DNA from: a virus | Virus record (IMG/VR): IMGVR_UViG_3300035698_015109 | Span: 1 to 32,110 of that record | DNA: 32,110 nucleotides | Strand: one strand, 5' to 3' | Shown: positions 6,751 through 15,139 of the stretch, piece after piece | Layout of the letters: each line of letters starts with the position of its first letter | Numbering within the stretch: position 1 is the first letter of the stretch | Translations under genes and position numbers: made by a program | Notes under the pieces: model-generated | Told to the model about the DNA's origin: nothing | What the model saw: the letters and a program-made list of their open reading frames with translations, nothing else | The model's database searches: none

Positions 6751-9600
6751 CTACTCCTCACCGTAGGCGTGCTCGAGCGCGAACGAGCCGAAGGCGTCGC
6801 CGACTTTCAGCTTGATGACCGTCATACCGGGGAGCGGCGTCGAGACAACGGCGCGAACCGAAATCACGTCGGGTTCCTCTGAAATTTGAGATTCGATGTC
6901 GTTCTGGAGTTGACGGAGCTGGGTCGCTCGAATCAGGGTCTTGTCGGCGATCTTGAGGCCGTAGTTGGGGAGGTGCATCATCGAGCCCTTGGGGGTCGAC
7001 AGGCGGCGATAGATGCGCTTGCGGAGGTACTGTCTGCGGGTTTCGACGTCGAGGTCGCCCGTGTCGGAATAGACGAACGTGCCGAGTTCTTTCCCGTCAC
7101 TATCGCGCGGGGTCTGCGGGTTTCGGATGTCCCATCGATTCGCGCTGATTCGTTCGAGCGGGATCGTGTCAGCCCCAGCCCCGAAGGCGACGATCGTGAT
7201 CGAGGTTGGAGCAATGATCATCGGGTTCACTGAGGCGATGTTGCTCAAGTCAAGCTGGTACTGCTCGCCCCGAACCAGCGGCCCGTCGAACCACACCCGA
7301 AGCGTGTTGTCCCCGATGTAGGTCACGACCAGGAGCCGGCGTTCAACGAAGGGCGCTACCGGTCCGGTCAGGACGTAGTTGGCGAGGTTCGTCCCGTCGT
7401 GATCGGCCATTGGGTCGAGGTGCTGCGGCTCGCGGTCAAAGACGATGTCAATCGTGGTCAGCGTCGACTGGCGGCTATCTGCCGTCGAGACGACCATTGC
7501 GCCGACGGTGAAGCCCCAAGAGAGCGAAGTTGTAGAGGCTGCTCCGTCTGTGACGTAGGCGTCAACCTGCCACGCTCCAGGAGCGAACAGAGGGTGAGCG
7601 TTGATGGTCACTGCGAATCCGTTGACGGCGTTGGCAACGATCGTTCCGCTGTATCCAGGTTGGAAAACCCCGTTCACAATGACCGCTGTTACAACGAACA
7701 ACGGGTCGACGAAATCGACATCAATTAGGGCCTGAATGACCTGGACATCGTCCGAGCAGTCAAATGAGATATCGACAGCGCCGTCTTCGTTCGCTCCAGT
7801 CGGAAGATTGTTTGAAATGACCGGAGGAGCGTCGACAACCCACGCCCAAATATCGGCCCCGCTGGCCGTAGCGGCATCTTCGCAGTATGCCCAAGCCGAC
7901 CACGACCCGAAGGCCATGGGCGCCGGCAGCGTGGTGATCGCGACGTCGAAGCCGTTCGATGCGTTCGCGACGATCGTCCCGTTGAAGCCAGCCTGGAAAA
8001 CGCCGTTGATGATCGCGTCGGTGACGGCGAGTGCCGGGTCCGTCAGTTTGCAATCAATCGATATTTGGATGACCTGGATATCGTCCGTGGTTGTGAACGT
8101 GATCGGCGCCGACTGGTTCGCTGTCGACACCAGAGGAGCTGTCCCGGTGAGCACTGGAGGGGTGACAACCGTCCACCCCCAGGTGTCTGTCCCGCTCACC
8201 CCGTAGATGTCGTCGCAGTCTGCTGTTGCGCTCCAAACACCGACAGCCATTGACGGGTGAGTCAGGAGGGTAACGTCGAACCCGTTGGTCGCATTCGCTA
8301 CGATGGTTCCCGTGTACCCAGGTTGGAAAATACCGTTGATGATCGCATTGGTGACGGCTAGCGCTGGGTCTGTGAGGTCGAGGCTTATCGTTGCAGAGTC
8401 GACGTTGTCATCATCTGTCGTCGTGAATGTGACCGTCGCGATCGGAACAACCATTACGCCGACCGGGAGCAGCCCTGTCACGACAGGAGCCGCGTTGACT
8501 ACTGTCCAGCCCCATGTGTCATTTCCGCTGATTCCGTAAATATCTTCGCAGTAGGCGTAGGCGCTCCAAACTCCAGCGGCCATGAATGGGTGCGTCGAAA
8601 TTGTCACGTCGAACCCGTTGGTCGCATTCGCTACGATGGTTCCGGAGTATCCAGGTTGGAATGCTCCGTTGATGACTGCGTGATGGACCGCCAACGCGGG
8701 GTCAGTGAGAGCGCAGTCGATCGTCGCCTCCGTGACCTGGTCGTCATCTGTGGTCGTGAATACGATCCAGTCCGCTGGGTCGACAGCAACACCGACAGGA
8801 GCAGTCCCTGTTACGACCGGGGCAGCGTTGACTACTGTCCACCCCCATGTGTCATTTCCGGACGCTGCTACCCCATCCTCGGCGTAAGCGTAGGCACTCC
8901 ACACACCGGCTGCCATGGGTGGATGCGTTGAGATCGTGACGTCGAATCCGTTCGAGCCATTGGCGACGATCGTCCCGTTATAGCCAGCCTGAAAGACTCC
9001 GTTGATGATGGCGTCAACCACGGCGAGGGCTGGGTCTGTCAGCGCGCAGTCGATGGTTGCTTCGGTGACTTGCGTGTCATCTGTTGTCGTGAACGTGATG
9101 GGGTCAGCAGGGTCTACAGCGACGCCAACTGGAGCCGTCCCGGTGACTACTGGCGCAACGTTGGCGACGCAGATCGCGAAGATGACTTCGATATCAACAT
9201 TCGCGGTGTTGTTCGACGCTGCAATGTCGAGGAGCCCAGCGGCGTCGGTAAAGATCTCGAGAATGCCAGCCTGCGTCGAAGTGATAGCACACTGGTTACA
9301 GCCGCCAACGGCGTCGGCTGAATCAGCCGTTGTTCCACCGCCATGAGGCTGGACTTTTACGATGACATCAGCGTCTGCTGTGATCTTGAGCTGGACGAAG
9401 AAATCACCAACCCCGATGGTCCCAGTCGGGTCAAGTGTCTGCCACGTTTCAGCGGCTGTCAGGTTTCCTGAAAACTCGACAGAGTCGTAGATAGTGAGCC
9501 CGTCATCGGTTGCGGCATTGACCTCTAGTACGGTGGTTTTCGTGCTCACGCCGCTACCGTAAAGCTCTGCACCGTACAAAAATGATCCATATATTGCCAT
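6751..9600 (-). CDS. Giant Ig-repeat tail protein fused to a gp25-like baseplate wedge domain
   Basis: A 949-residue protein with SD GGAG and ATG at 9600. Order: an N-terminal beta domain (1-146, starting MAIYGSFLYGAELYG); five Ig/cadherin-like repeats of about 110 residues (roughly 147-256, 257-366, 367-476, 477-585, 586-695); a linking beta domain (about 700-850); and a C-terminal gp25/W-like domain (about 855-945). Each repeat carries FTTTDD.QV, LTDPALAV, INGVFQ.GY.GTIVAN, NGFDVTI and W.W.V in order; repeat 5 is most diverged. The last domain has the wedge hallmarks RIYRRLSTPKGSMMHLPNYGL and a helical QLRQLQNDIESQI. gp25 is normally a separate protein of about 100-140 residues; here it immediately precedes the J genes, as usual, but carries a surface adhesin-like arm. 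Confidence 0.8.
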   Translation of the reverse strand: MAIYGSFLYGAELYGSGVSTKTTVLEVNAATDDGLTIYDSVEFSGNLTAAETWQTLDPTGTIGVGDFFVQLKITADADVIVKVQPHGGGTTADSADAVGGCNQCAITSTQAGILEIFTDAAGLLDIAASNNTANVDIEVIFAICVANVAPVVTGTAPVGVAVDPADPITFTTTDDTQVTEATIDCALTDPALAVVDAIINGVFQAGYNGTIVANGSNGFDVTISTHPPMAAGVWSAYAYAEDGVAASGNDTWGWTVVNAAPVVTGTAPVGVAVDPADWIVFTTTDDDQVTEATIDCALTDPALAVHHAVINGAFQPGYSGTIVANATNGFDVTISTHPFMAAGVWSAYAYCEDIYGISGNDTWGWTVVNAAPVVTGLLPVGVMVVPIATVTFTTTDDDNVDSATISLDLTDPALAVTNAIINGIFQPGYTGTIVANATNGFDVTLLTHPSMAVGVWSATADCDDIYGVSGTDTWGWTVVTPPVLTGTAPLVSTANQSAPITFTTTDDIQVIQISIDCKLTDPALAVTDAIINGVFQAGFNGTIVANASNGFDVAITTLPAPMAFGSWSAWAYCEDAATASGADIWAWVVDAPPVISNNLPTGANEDGAVDISFDCSDDVQVIQALIDVDFVDPLFVVTAVIVNGVFQPGYSGTIVANAVNGFAVTINAHPLFAPGAWQVDAYVTDGAASTTSLSWGFTVGAMVVSTADSRQSTLTTIDIVFDREPQHLDPMADHDGTNLANYVLTGPVAPFVERRLLVVTYIGDNTLRVWFDGPLVRGEQYQLDLSNIASVNPMIIAPTSITIVAFGAGADTIPLERISANRWDIRNPQTPRDSDGKELGTFVYSDTGDLDVETRRQYLRKRIYRRLSTPKGSMMHLPNYGLKIADKTLIRATQLRQLQNDIESQISEEPDVISVRAVVSTPLPGMTVIKLKVGDAFGSFALEHAYGEE

Positions 9601-9627
9601 GCCTTCACTCCGACTTCAGGAGCACCT

Positions 9628-9915
9628 TCAGAGTCGCTTGAACTCCATCGTTGAAAGGTCGAGCTGGACCTTGTTTACGTCCAGACCGAGCCCCTTGGCG
9701 ACGTCGCTGGCCCGCTCGTTGAATCGCTTTTTTGCCTCGACCATCGCCGCTACGATTGGCTGCTCAATCTCGAGTGCTTCCAACCTGGCCTGGCCGAGGT
9801 GGGCTGACTTTCCCATGTAGTCGCTGTGGGCTTGGCGAATGAACACTTGAAGGTCAGCGGGCACCATCAGGTCATCCGTGCTCTTCGCTTTTTTACTCGT
9901 CTTCTTGCTCGCCAT
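9628..9915 (-). CDS. Small helical protein of unknown function
   Basis: A 95-residue protein with a Lys-rich N-terminus (ASKKTSKKAKS) and a mostly helical body with a long amphipathic stretch (about 35-75). It has a strong SD (AAGGAGAGG) before ATG at 9915, so it is almost certainly translated. It lies between the tail fibre and the Ig-gp25 gene. A tail-fibre assembly factor or small baseplate component would fit its place, but no family is recognised. Confidence 0.7.
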   Translation of the reverse strand: MASKKTSKKAKSTDDLMVPADLQVFIRQAHSDYMGKSAHLGQARLEALEIEQPIVAAMVEAKKRFNERASDVAKGLGLDVNKVQLDLSTMEFKRL

Positions 9916-9947
9916 ATTCTATTTCCTCTCCTTGTCCGTCGGTTCTA

Positions 9948-11873
9948 TTACGCGCCGATTAGCCCGTGGCTCATCAGGTCCGTTATCAATGATCTGAGAA
10001 CCTCGTTCAACTCTTTTACTTCGTCGTCTGTCGCGACTGCTTCTGACTGAACGTATTGTACAGACGGAGACGATCCGGAATAGTTTGACAGCGCCTTATC
10101 TGCACCTGCTGCCGGTGCAGTCCAGCCAGTTTGCTGCTCTTTTACAACCTGTGTTCCGTCTATCTTGACAACTCCAGTGAGAACTGAATTCACAGCATTG
10201 ACGTTGACTGTCGCCGTCACATCACCAGGTGTGTAAATATTGCCACCGTAGAACTGAGCACAGATTCCAGAAACCCCACCAGTCATTGAGTATATGGAAA
10301 CCTCACCGTCTTCTGTGCCGGCTGTGACGTCGAGAGCCTTCCCCTGAACGTAGCAATAAACCTGTTTATCCGGTCCGCTGTCGATTCCGAGAAAGCGGAC
10401 CTGGCCAAGTAGGTCGTTGTCGTTTGGTGTCGGGTCAGCATAGAACATATCAATCTGAGGAGTGAGCGAAATATGAGTCTTCTCGAAAGTCTGCGCGTTG
10501 ATATCAGCGGTCTGGACGCCAGCGACGGTGATCCCGAGTGTTGAAGCGCTGCCGTACAGACCTGTTGTAAGCGCACCAACGAAAGCCAGCCCTGGGGCGG
10601 CAGCGGAACCGACGCTTAGGAATACGCCATCTCCGACAGTTGCCGGGTAAAGGTTTGTCGCAACCCTTGACCACACTGCGGCGGCTGGCGCTGCGGCTGT
10701 GATCGCGTCGTCTACGTATTTCTTATCTGTGATGTCACCGGTTGAAGTAACGAGCGCGGCATACCCAGATCCTAGGTTTGACTTTATTGTCCCGTTGCTT
10801 TCGATGATTATCTTGATTGAGCTGTTAGTGACAACGGAAACGCCAAGAGCACCGTTTGACAAAAATCCAGATGTCGTATCAGAGGAAAAAACGAACGACG
10901 TCGCCTGAACGCTACCAGTGCCCATCGTGATCGTGTCACCGGCGTTGACTGGTGACAGGTTTATTCCTCCACGAGACCAGTATGTTGACGGTAGGTCGTC
11001 CCATGCAATGTTAGTCCCATCGGTAGTCAGAACCTGATTCACCGTCCCATGACCGAGTCTGGTTGTAACGTTTGATGGGTTTTTGTAGATGATGTCGCCA
11101 GCGGTCGTCATGGGGTCAGAGAACCCGGAAGATGCAGCGGCCCAAGCTATGTCAGTCCCGTCTGATGTTAGGACCTGACCAGCAGAACCACACCCAAGCC
11201 GAACTGTCGCTGTTGCCGCGTTCTTGTAGATGATGTCGCCTCGAGTCGTCATCGGATCAGCAAATCCAGACGACGCCGCGGCCCACGCGATATCGGTCCC
11301 GTCGGAGGTTAGAACCTGGCCAGCTGTCCCCGCTGCGAGACGGACCGTCGCGGCGGCGGCATTCTTGAAGATGAGGTCGCCACGGGTCGTCATGGGGTCG
11401 GCGAACCCCCCTCCAGAAGCGTCGACATAGGCTTTGATCGATTGCTGCGTTGCGAGCGCGACGGCGCTGTCTGAACCCATGGCATCCTCGTCAAGGATGC
11501 TCACAACGGCAGTAGTCGCCCCGAGCGTCAGGCCGGCTGCTGTCGCCTTTCCGGCGAAGTCGACAAAGAACTTCTCGGCGTAAGCTGCGTCGTAGTTGTC
11601 GCCGACGCTGAGGAGCTTCCCGGAAGTGAAATCTGCTCTTGCTGCGATCTCGAACGCGACCCCACCGTCAGCAATCGGGCTGACGGCTCCACCTGGTCCA
11701 GTTGCGGCAACACCGTCGCCGATGAGGTCACCAGTTTCGCCGAGCCAGGTCTGGAGCCGAACAATTTGATCATCTGGATAGTTGAAGTCGTTGTCGTTGA
11801 CGGTATCAACGCCGTTGACTCGAGTGATCGGGGTGTCGATGGTTGTTGGCCAGGTTGTACTTGGGTATGCCAT
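9948..11873 (-). CDS. Tail fibre protein with three 47-residue repeats
   Basis: A 641-residue protein. I choose ATG at 11873 (MAYPSTTW), which has SD AGAGGG and starts seven bases after the previous stop; an in-frame TTG seven codons earlier lacks an SD. The N-terminus (1-155) ends in AVALATQQSIKAYVD, common before fibre shafts. Three tandem repeats of 47 residues follow (starting near 157, 204, 251), each with F(A/S)DPMTT.GD.I.KN, TVRL..G..GQVLTSDGT.IAW. This is a widespread tail-fibre repeat type. The rest is beta-rich with a second KKYVDDAI motif, and the C-terminus is helical (ATDDEVKELNEVLRSLI). Role: host recognition, as a trimeric fibre attached to the baseplate. Confidence 0.82.
   Translation of the reverse strand: MAYPSTTWPTTIDTPITRVNGVDTVNDNDFNYPDDQIVRLQTWLGETGDLIGDGVAATGPGGAVSPIADGGVAFEIAARADFTSGKLLSVGDNYDAAYAEKFFVDFAGKATAAGLTLGATTAVVSILDEDAMGSDSAVALATQQSIKAYVDASGGGFADPMTTRGDLIFKNAAAATVRLAAGTAGQVLTSDGTDIAWAAASSGFADPMTTRGDIIYKNAATATVRLGCGSAGQVLTSDGTDIAWAAASSGFSDPMTTAGDIIYKNPSNVTTRLGHGTVNQVLTTDGTNIAWDDLPSTYWSRGGINLSPVNAGDTITMGTGSVQATSFVFSSDTTSGFLSNGALGVSVVTNSSIKIIIESNGTIKSNLGSGYAALVTSTGDITDKKYVDDAITAAAPAAAVWSRVATNLYPATVGDGVFLSVGSAAAPGLAFVGALTTGLYGSASTLGITVAGVQTADINAQTFEKTHISLTPQIDMFYADPTPNDNDLLGQVRFLGIDSGPDKQVYCYVQGKALDVTAGTEDGEVSIYSMTGGVSGICAQFYGGNIYTPGDVTATVNVNAVNSVLTGVVKIDGTQVVKEQQTGWTAPAAGADKALSNYSGSSPSVQYVQSEAVATDDEVKELNEVLRSLITDLMSHGLIGA
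10983..11405 (-). repeat. Three tandem 141-bp in-frame repeats in the tail fibre gene
   Basis: Repeat units begin near 11405, 11264 and 11123 on the minus strand, each 141 bases (47 codons). All three preserve the GFxDPMTT, GD(L/I)I(F/Y)KN and GQVLT.DGT.IAW segments. Units 1 and 2 are most alike; unit 3 is more diverged. Repeats of this type can gain or lose units by recombination, which changes fibre length. Confidence 0.85.
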
Positions 11874-11880
11874 AGTCCCT

Positions 11881-14340
11881 CTACGTGATCCCAATTAGGA
11901 GTGATTCGGTTCCAGTTTTTGCGAGAGCCGATGAGCACGTCGAGAGCGAGCCAAAGTTGGCTGTCGCGTCGCTTGTGGCGTGGCCGGTGCCGAGGAAGTG
12001 CGTCGAGTCGTCGTCGGTTATCGCCCGTCCGTTGTTGTCAGTGGCCTCGAAGTCAGAGACGAGAATAGGTGCGTCATCTGCCACGATCTCCCAAGCGCCA
12101 GCGGCCTGGAGTGTCCCGTCGTAGTCGCCACTGACAACGGTGCCTCCAACGTTGATCGACATGCGACCTCCAGCCGCCCATTGGAGCCGGATGGTAGCTG
12201 GTGTCCCGTCGACTGGAGCGACTCCGCTGTCGAGCGTTGTCGTCCCGTCAATGTCGCATTGCCATGTCCCTGTTGTGACGTGGAGGGTCGGTGAACCAGC
12301 CCCAGTGTGTTGCAGGATTTCGACAGTTCCAGCGTCGGTTCCGCCCCAGCCGTCTGGGGTAACGGTCAGCGTAACAGATCCTTCGAGGTTGACGGGTGTC
12401 TCGTCTGTTGTCAGGACGTCCGCTGCTCTGGTAGCAGTCGCCGCTGTGGCCCAGTTTGGGATGGGGCTGGTCGCGACGTCGCCAAGTTCGAGCTGGGCTG
12501 CAACGAAATAAACAACGCAGTCATCTTCGATTTTGACACAGAATTGCGAGTCAGTATCTGGGGGTGTTTGGTCTCGCGCTATTGTCCGTGCATAGCTGCT
12601 CCCAGGCCCCAGAGTAACAGCGTTGGAGTATGTCGACGCTGATACATCCCATAAGCCGATATAAGCAGCCCCTGCACCGGAAAATTGTCTTGATATCACA
12701 GACAACGAATGAGCAGAGGTTGATCCAGTTGTTGCCCCGCCATACACGTATTGAGTCGAGCCCGTGGCATTTATTATGACCAATGCTCCAGGCCCGAACG
12801 CTTGAAAACCACCAGCCGTGAGTGCTACGGCGTCGTCTCCATATGTGAAAGTCCCGCCTGTCGCTGTCCAGCCAGTCGTTATAGAGTTATTGATATTATT
12901 ATAAACCAGATTCGTCCGCGCCGGCTCAACCCTTAGACCATCTGAATCACCACCCCGAGGCAAACCACTTGTTGCGATCTCCCATATATCGTCATGGTCC
13001 AACCATGACGCCATCGACGCCCGCGAGTATGCTCCTATCGTTCCAGTATCAGGGGTTGTCCCGCAAAAGTCAGAAGTGAATCGTTTGACCAGCGCAGCAG
13101 AAGACGCAAGCCAAGTATCAGCGATCCCAGCACCATAATAGATACCAGTTGCAGCGCACTTCGTTCCATCTGGTACGATGAGCGCACCGAATCGAGAACC
13201 CAAAGAGACCCCGCCTCCTGGGTAAATATTCCCAGCCGGGGACGCCACTGGAGCAGCGGCAATATTATTTGTGTAGAGATGAGTGTTACCATCAAGGTCT
13301 ACTATCCCAATGATGACGATCCACCCAGACTCTATAGCTAACGTCGCAGGGGATGCGGTTGCACCAGCTACGTCACGAACGTAAAGGGATAAACTACCAC
13401 TTGAAGCCCTATAAAGTTGAAACCCAGCGGCTGCGTTCCGTGTCGCAATTTCTACGTTCGCACCAGCGCCTTGAGCACCGAGCCTGCCAATCCAAAAAAC
13501 AACAATGTCCTCGCCGCTTGCAGGGTCGTTCGCTGTTGCGGTGCTTCGATAGGCTGACCCGTCATATTCTTCTGCGGTAACGTCAGCTCCACCAGACAAC
13601 TCCCATGGGGTCGACTGTCCAGTCGTTGGCGCCCCGGTAGCAGATAGCGCGGTACCAATCGACGGTGTATTCCCGTCGCCATCGATCCACAGAAAATCTG
13701 GAGTGCCATAAGTGCCAGTTAGGGCGCCTCCTGCGTCTAACCCAGCGACATCTACAACGTAATCCATCGGCAGATCGTAGGATGTCACCTCGTCGTCAAC
13801 GTCGCGTGTCCGCAGACCGATTTCATTCAGCTTCGTTGTCACGAAGTCGTTTGCCATCTGGGCCTGCATGATGACGAGTTTGTTCGTCAGGTTTGCCGGG
13901 ACGTCGTCCTGGCAAACCGGGCTATCGTTCTCGATTAGGCCACCCTCGGCGGTCGAAGTGTGGGTGTAAATTGTTCGAGAGTACTCGCCGTCAAGCCCGT
14001 CGACGTATCCCTCAACGTAGACCTCAATCGTTGCGGCGGCTGTTGCGTACCATGAGACTGTGCCCGTGGCCGAAGAGAGTACCCTGATGTAGCCCTCGGC
14101 AGTCGTGGCCAGAACGAGAGATTGCGCTTTTGAGACGCCATCAGTACCGACCTGGATGATGGTCACAGTCTCAGTGTTCGCCCCAGCGTTGACGACACGG
14201 AAGGCGATGAACGAGATATCCGCAACCGGGACACCCGTTGCTGCCGCGCCCGTGTCTACGGTGCAATCAAGAGCCGCCGCTACCGTCGGCGCAACGCCGT
14301 CAAAGACCTTGTTATTCGCGGTCAGTCTGTTCCAGCCCAT
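11881..14340 (-). CDS. Large lectin-like (LamG/carbohydrate-binding) tail protein
   Basis: An 819-residue protein. The start at 14340 has no SD but TGGTAGACT ends seven bases upstream. Domain order by eye: an N-terminal virion-attachment-type beta domain (1-150); a helical NKLVIMQAQMANDFVTTKLNEI segment (split here: NKLVIMQAQMAND then FVTTKLNEI, 153-174); a first concanavalin/LamG-like sandwich (about 215-425) with IVVFWIGRL, GFQLYRASSGSLSLYV and GWIVIIGIVD; a carbohydrate-binding-type domain (about 465-640) with RVEPARTNLV and the AAQLELGDVATSPIPNW...ATRAAD ending; and a second LamG-like sandwich (about 645-790). The QLELG...ATRAAD motif is common in phage tail proteins that bind glycans. 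It sits between spike and tail fibre, so a side-fibre or receptor-binding role is likely. Confidence 0.75.
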   Translation of the reverse strand: MGWNRLTANNKVFDGVAPTVAAALDCTVDTGAAATGVPVADISFIAFRVVNAGANTETVTIIQVGTDGVSKAQSLVLATTAEGYIRVLSSATGTVSWYATAAATIEVYVEGYVDGLDGEYSRTIYTHTSTAEGGLIENDSPVCQDDVPANLTNKLVIMQAQMANDFVTTKLNEIGLRTRDVDDEVTSYDLPMDYVVDVAGLDAGGALTGTYGTPDFLWIDGDGNTPSIGTALSATGAPTTGQSTPWELSGGADVTAEEYDGSAYRSTATANDPASGEDIVVFWIGRLGAQGAGANVEIATRNAAAGFQLYRASSGSLSLYVRDVAGATASPATLAIESGWIVIIGIVDLDGNTHLYTNNIAAAPVASPAGNIYPGGGVSLGSRFGALIVPDGTKCAATGIYYGAGIADTWLASSAALVKRFTSDFCGTTPDTGTIGAYSRASMASWLDHDDIWEIATSGLPRGGDSDGLRVEPARTNLVYNNINNSITTGWTATGGTFTYGDDAVALTAGGFQAFGPGALVIINATGSTQYVYGGATTGSTSAHSLSVISRQFSGAGAAYIGLWDVSASTYSNAVTLGPGSSYARTIARDQTPPDTDSQFCVKIEDDCVVYFVAAQLELGDVATSPIPNWATAATATRAADVLTTDETPVNLEGSVTLTVTPDGWGGTDAGTVEILQHTGAGSPTLHVTTGTWQCDIDGTTTLDSGVAPVDGTPATIRLQWAAGGRMSINVGGTVVSGDYDGTLQAAGAWEIVADDAPILVSDFEATDNNGRAITDDDSTHFLGTGHATSDATANFGSLSTCSSALAKTGTESLLIGIT

Positions 14341-14347
14341 AGGCCGA

Positions 14348-14356
14348 AGTCTACCA
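14348..14356 (-). promoter_or_regulatory. Extended -10-like motif TGGTAGACT before an SD-less start
   Basis: TAGACT ends seven bases before the ATG at 14340, with TG one base upstream. No SD lies between it and the start. It matches the TGNTANNNT start-proximal motif shared by other SD-less genes here and would yield a nearly leaderless transcript. Confidence 0.55.
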
Positions 14357-14374
14357 CCCGCCCGAGGACGGCCG

Positions 14375-15139
14375 TCAGTCGCCGAGGATGCGCGTCGAGA
14401 GGTACTGCGTGCGGGCTGTCTTGAACGAGGCGGCAGCAGCGATCAGGGGAGCAGCAGCGGTGATCACGTCGGCCACCGTCAGGGCTGCGTTGGGTGGAGC
14501 TGGGAACGAACCAGCGAGAGCTTGGGCAAAGTCGGAGACCGCGTCGGCAAGATCGTCGAGCGCGTCGGCGAGGTCACCTCCTCGAGCGAAGGGCTGGTCA
14601 GCGTCGGAGAGCCCGAGGACCATCCGGTCGGCTGTGATTCGGACGTTCCGCCATTCCTGGTCGATGTCGGCGCCGGGGGCGACGGTGATGTGAGTCTCAT
14701 CGGCGGCGACTTGCCCCTCACTGGCGCCGGTCTCGACGATGGAGTCACCGTTGACGGCCGAAGGCGCGGCTTCCCCCGTGCTGTGGAGCTGGCCCACGAT
14801 GATTGCGTCGTCGTTGGCGTCTCCGTTGGGGATTGCAACCACGACCAATCCATCACGAATCGGTGGCCGGTGCTCGCCTGTCCCGGTGCCCTGGAACCCC
14901 GACGCGACCCGGCAAACCACTGGTCCCTCTCCGTCGAGCGCCCCGCCGATGAACGTCACGTCGACGAGCCACCCGAGTTCCGAATCCCACACCATCGCGT
15001 CGGGGTCGTCGTCGATCCGTGCGAGCTCCACCCACGCCCTCGGGTCGATACCAGGCCGCGAGACAGCCGCGGCAACGCGCCCCCAGTCCAATCGGAGCCT
15101 CGTCGACGATCTCGTGTACGACTGCCGTCTGCCCGTCAT
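14375..15139 (-). CDS. Baseplate spike protein with OB-fold (gpV/gp5 N-terminal-like)
   Basis: A 254-residue protein. ATG at 15139 overlaps the hub stop (ATGA) and has SD GAGGA. Residues about 20-125 look like the OB-fold of baseplate spike proteins: PGIDPRAWVEL, then VVCRVASGF, then the terminal strands GLVVVAIPNGDANDDAIIVG and QLHSTGEAAP. A short repetitive beta part follows (130-180), then GLSDADQPFARGGDLADALD and a helical Ala-rich C-terminus. It would sit on the hub trimer and form the membrane-piercing tip. No lysozyme domain is present, unlike T4 gp5. Confidence 0.75.
   Translation of the reverse strand: MTGRRQSYTRSSTRLRLDWGRVAAAVSRPGIDPRAWVELARIDDDPDAMVWDSELGWLVDVTFIGGALDGEGPVVCRVASGFQGTGTGEHRPPIRDGLVVVAIPNGDANDDAIIVGQLHSTGEAAPSAVNGDSIVETGASEGQVAADETHITVAPGADIDQEWRNVRITADRMVLGLSDADQPFARGGDLADALDDLADAVSDFAQALAGSFPAPPNAALTVADVITAAAPLIAAAASFKTARTQYLSTRILGD

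Noticed and set aside
10983-11405. Diversity-generating retroelement acting on the tail fibre
   Set aside because: No reverse transcriptase or template repeat is seen in the window; the repeats are an ordinary in-frame tandem fibre repeat.
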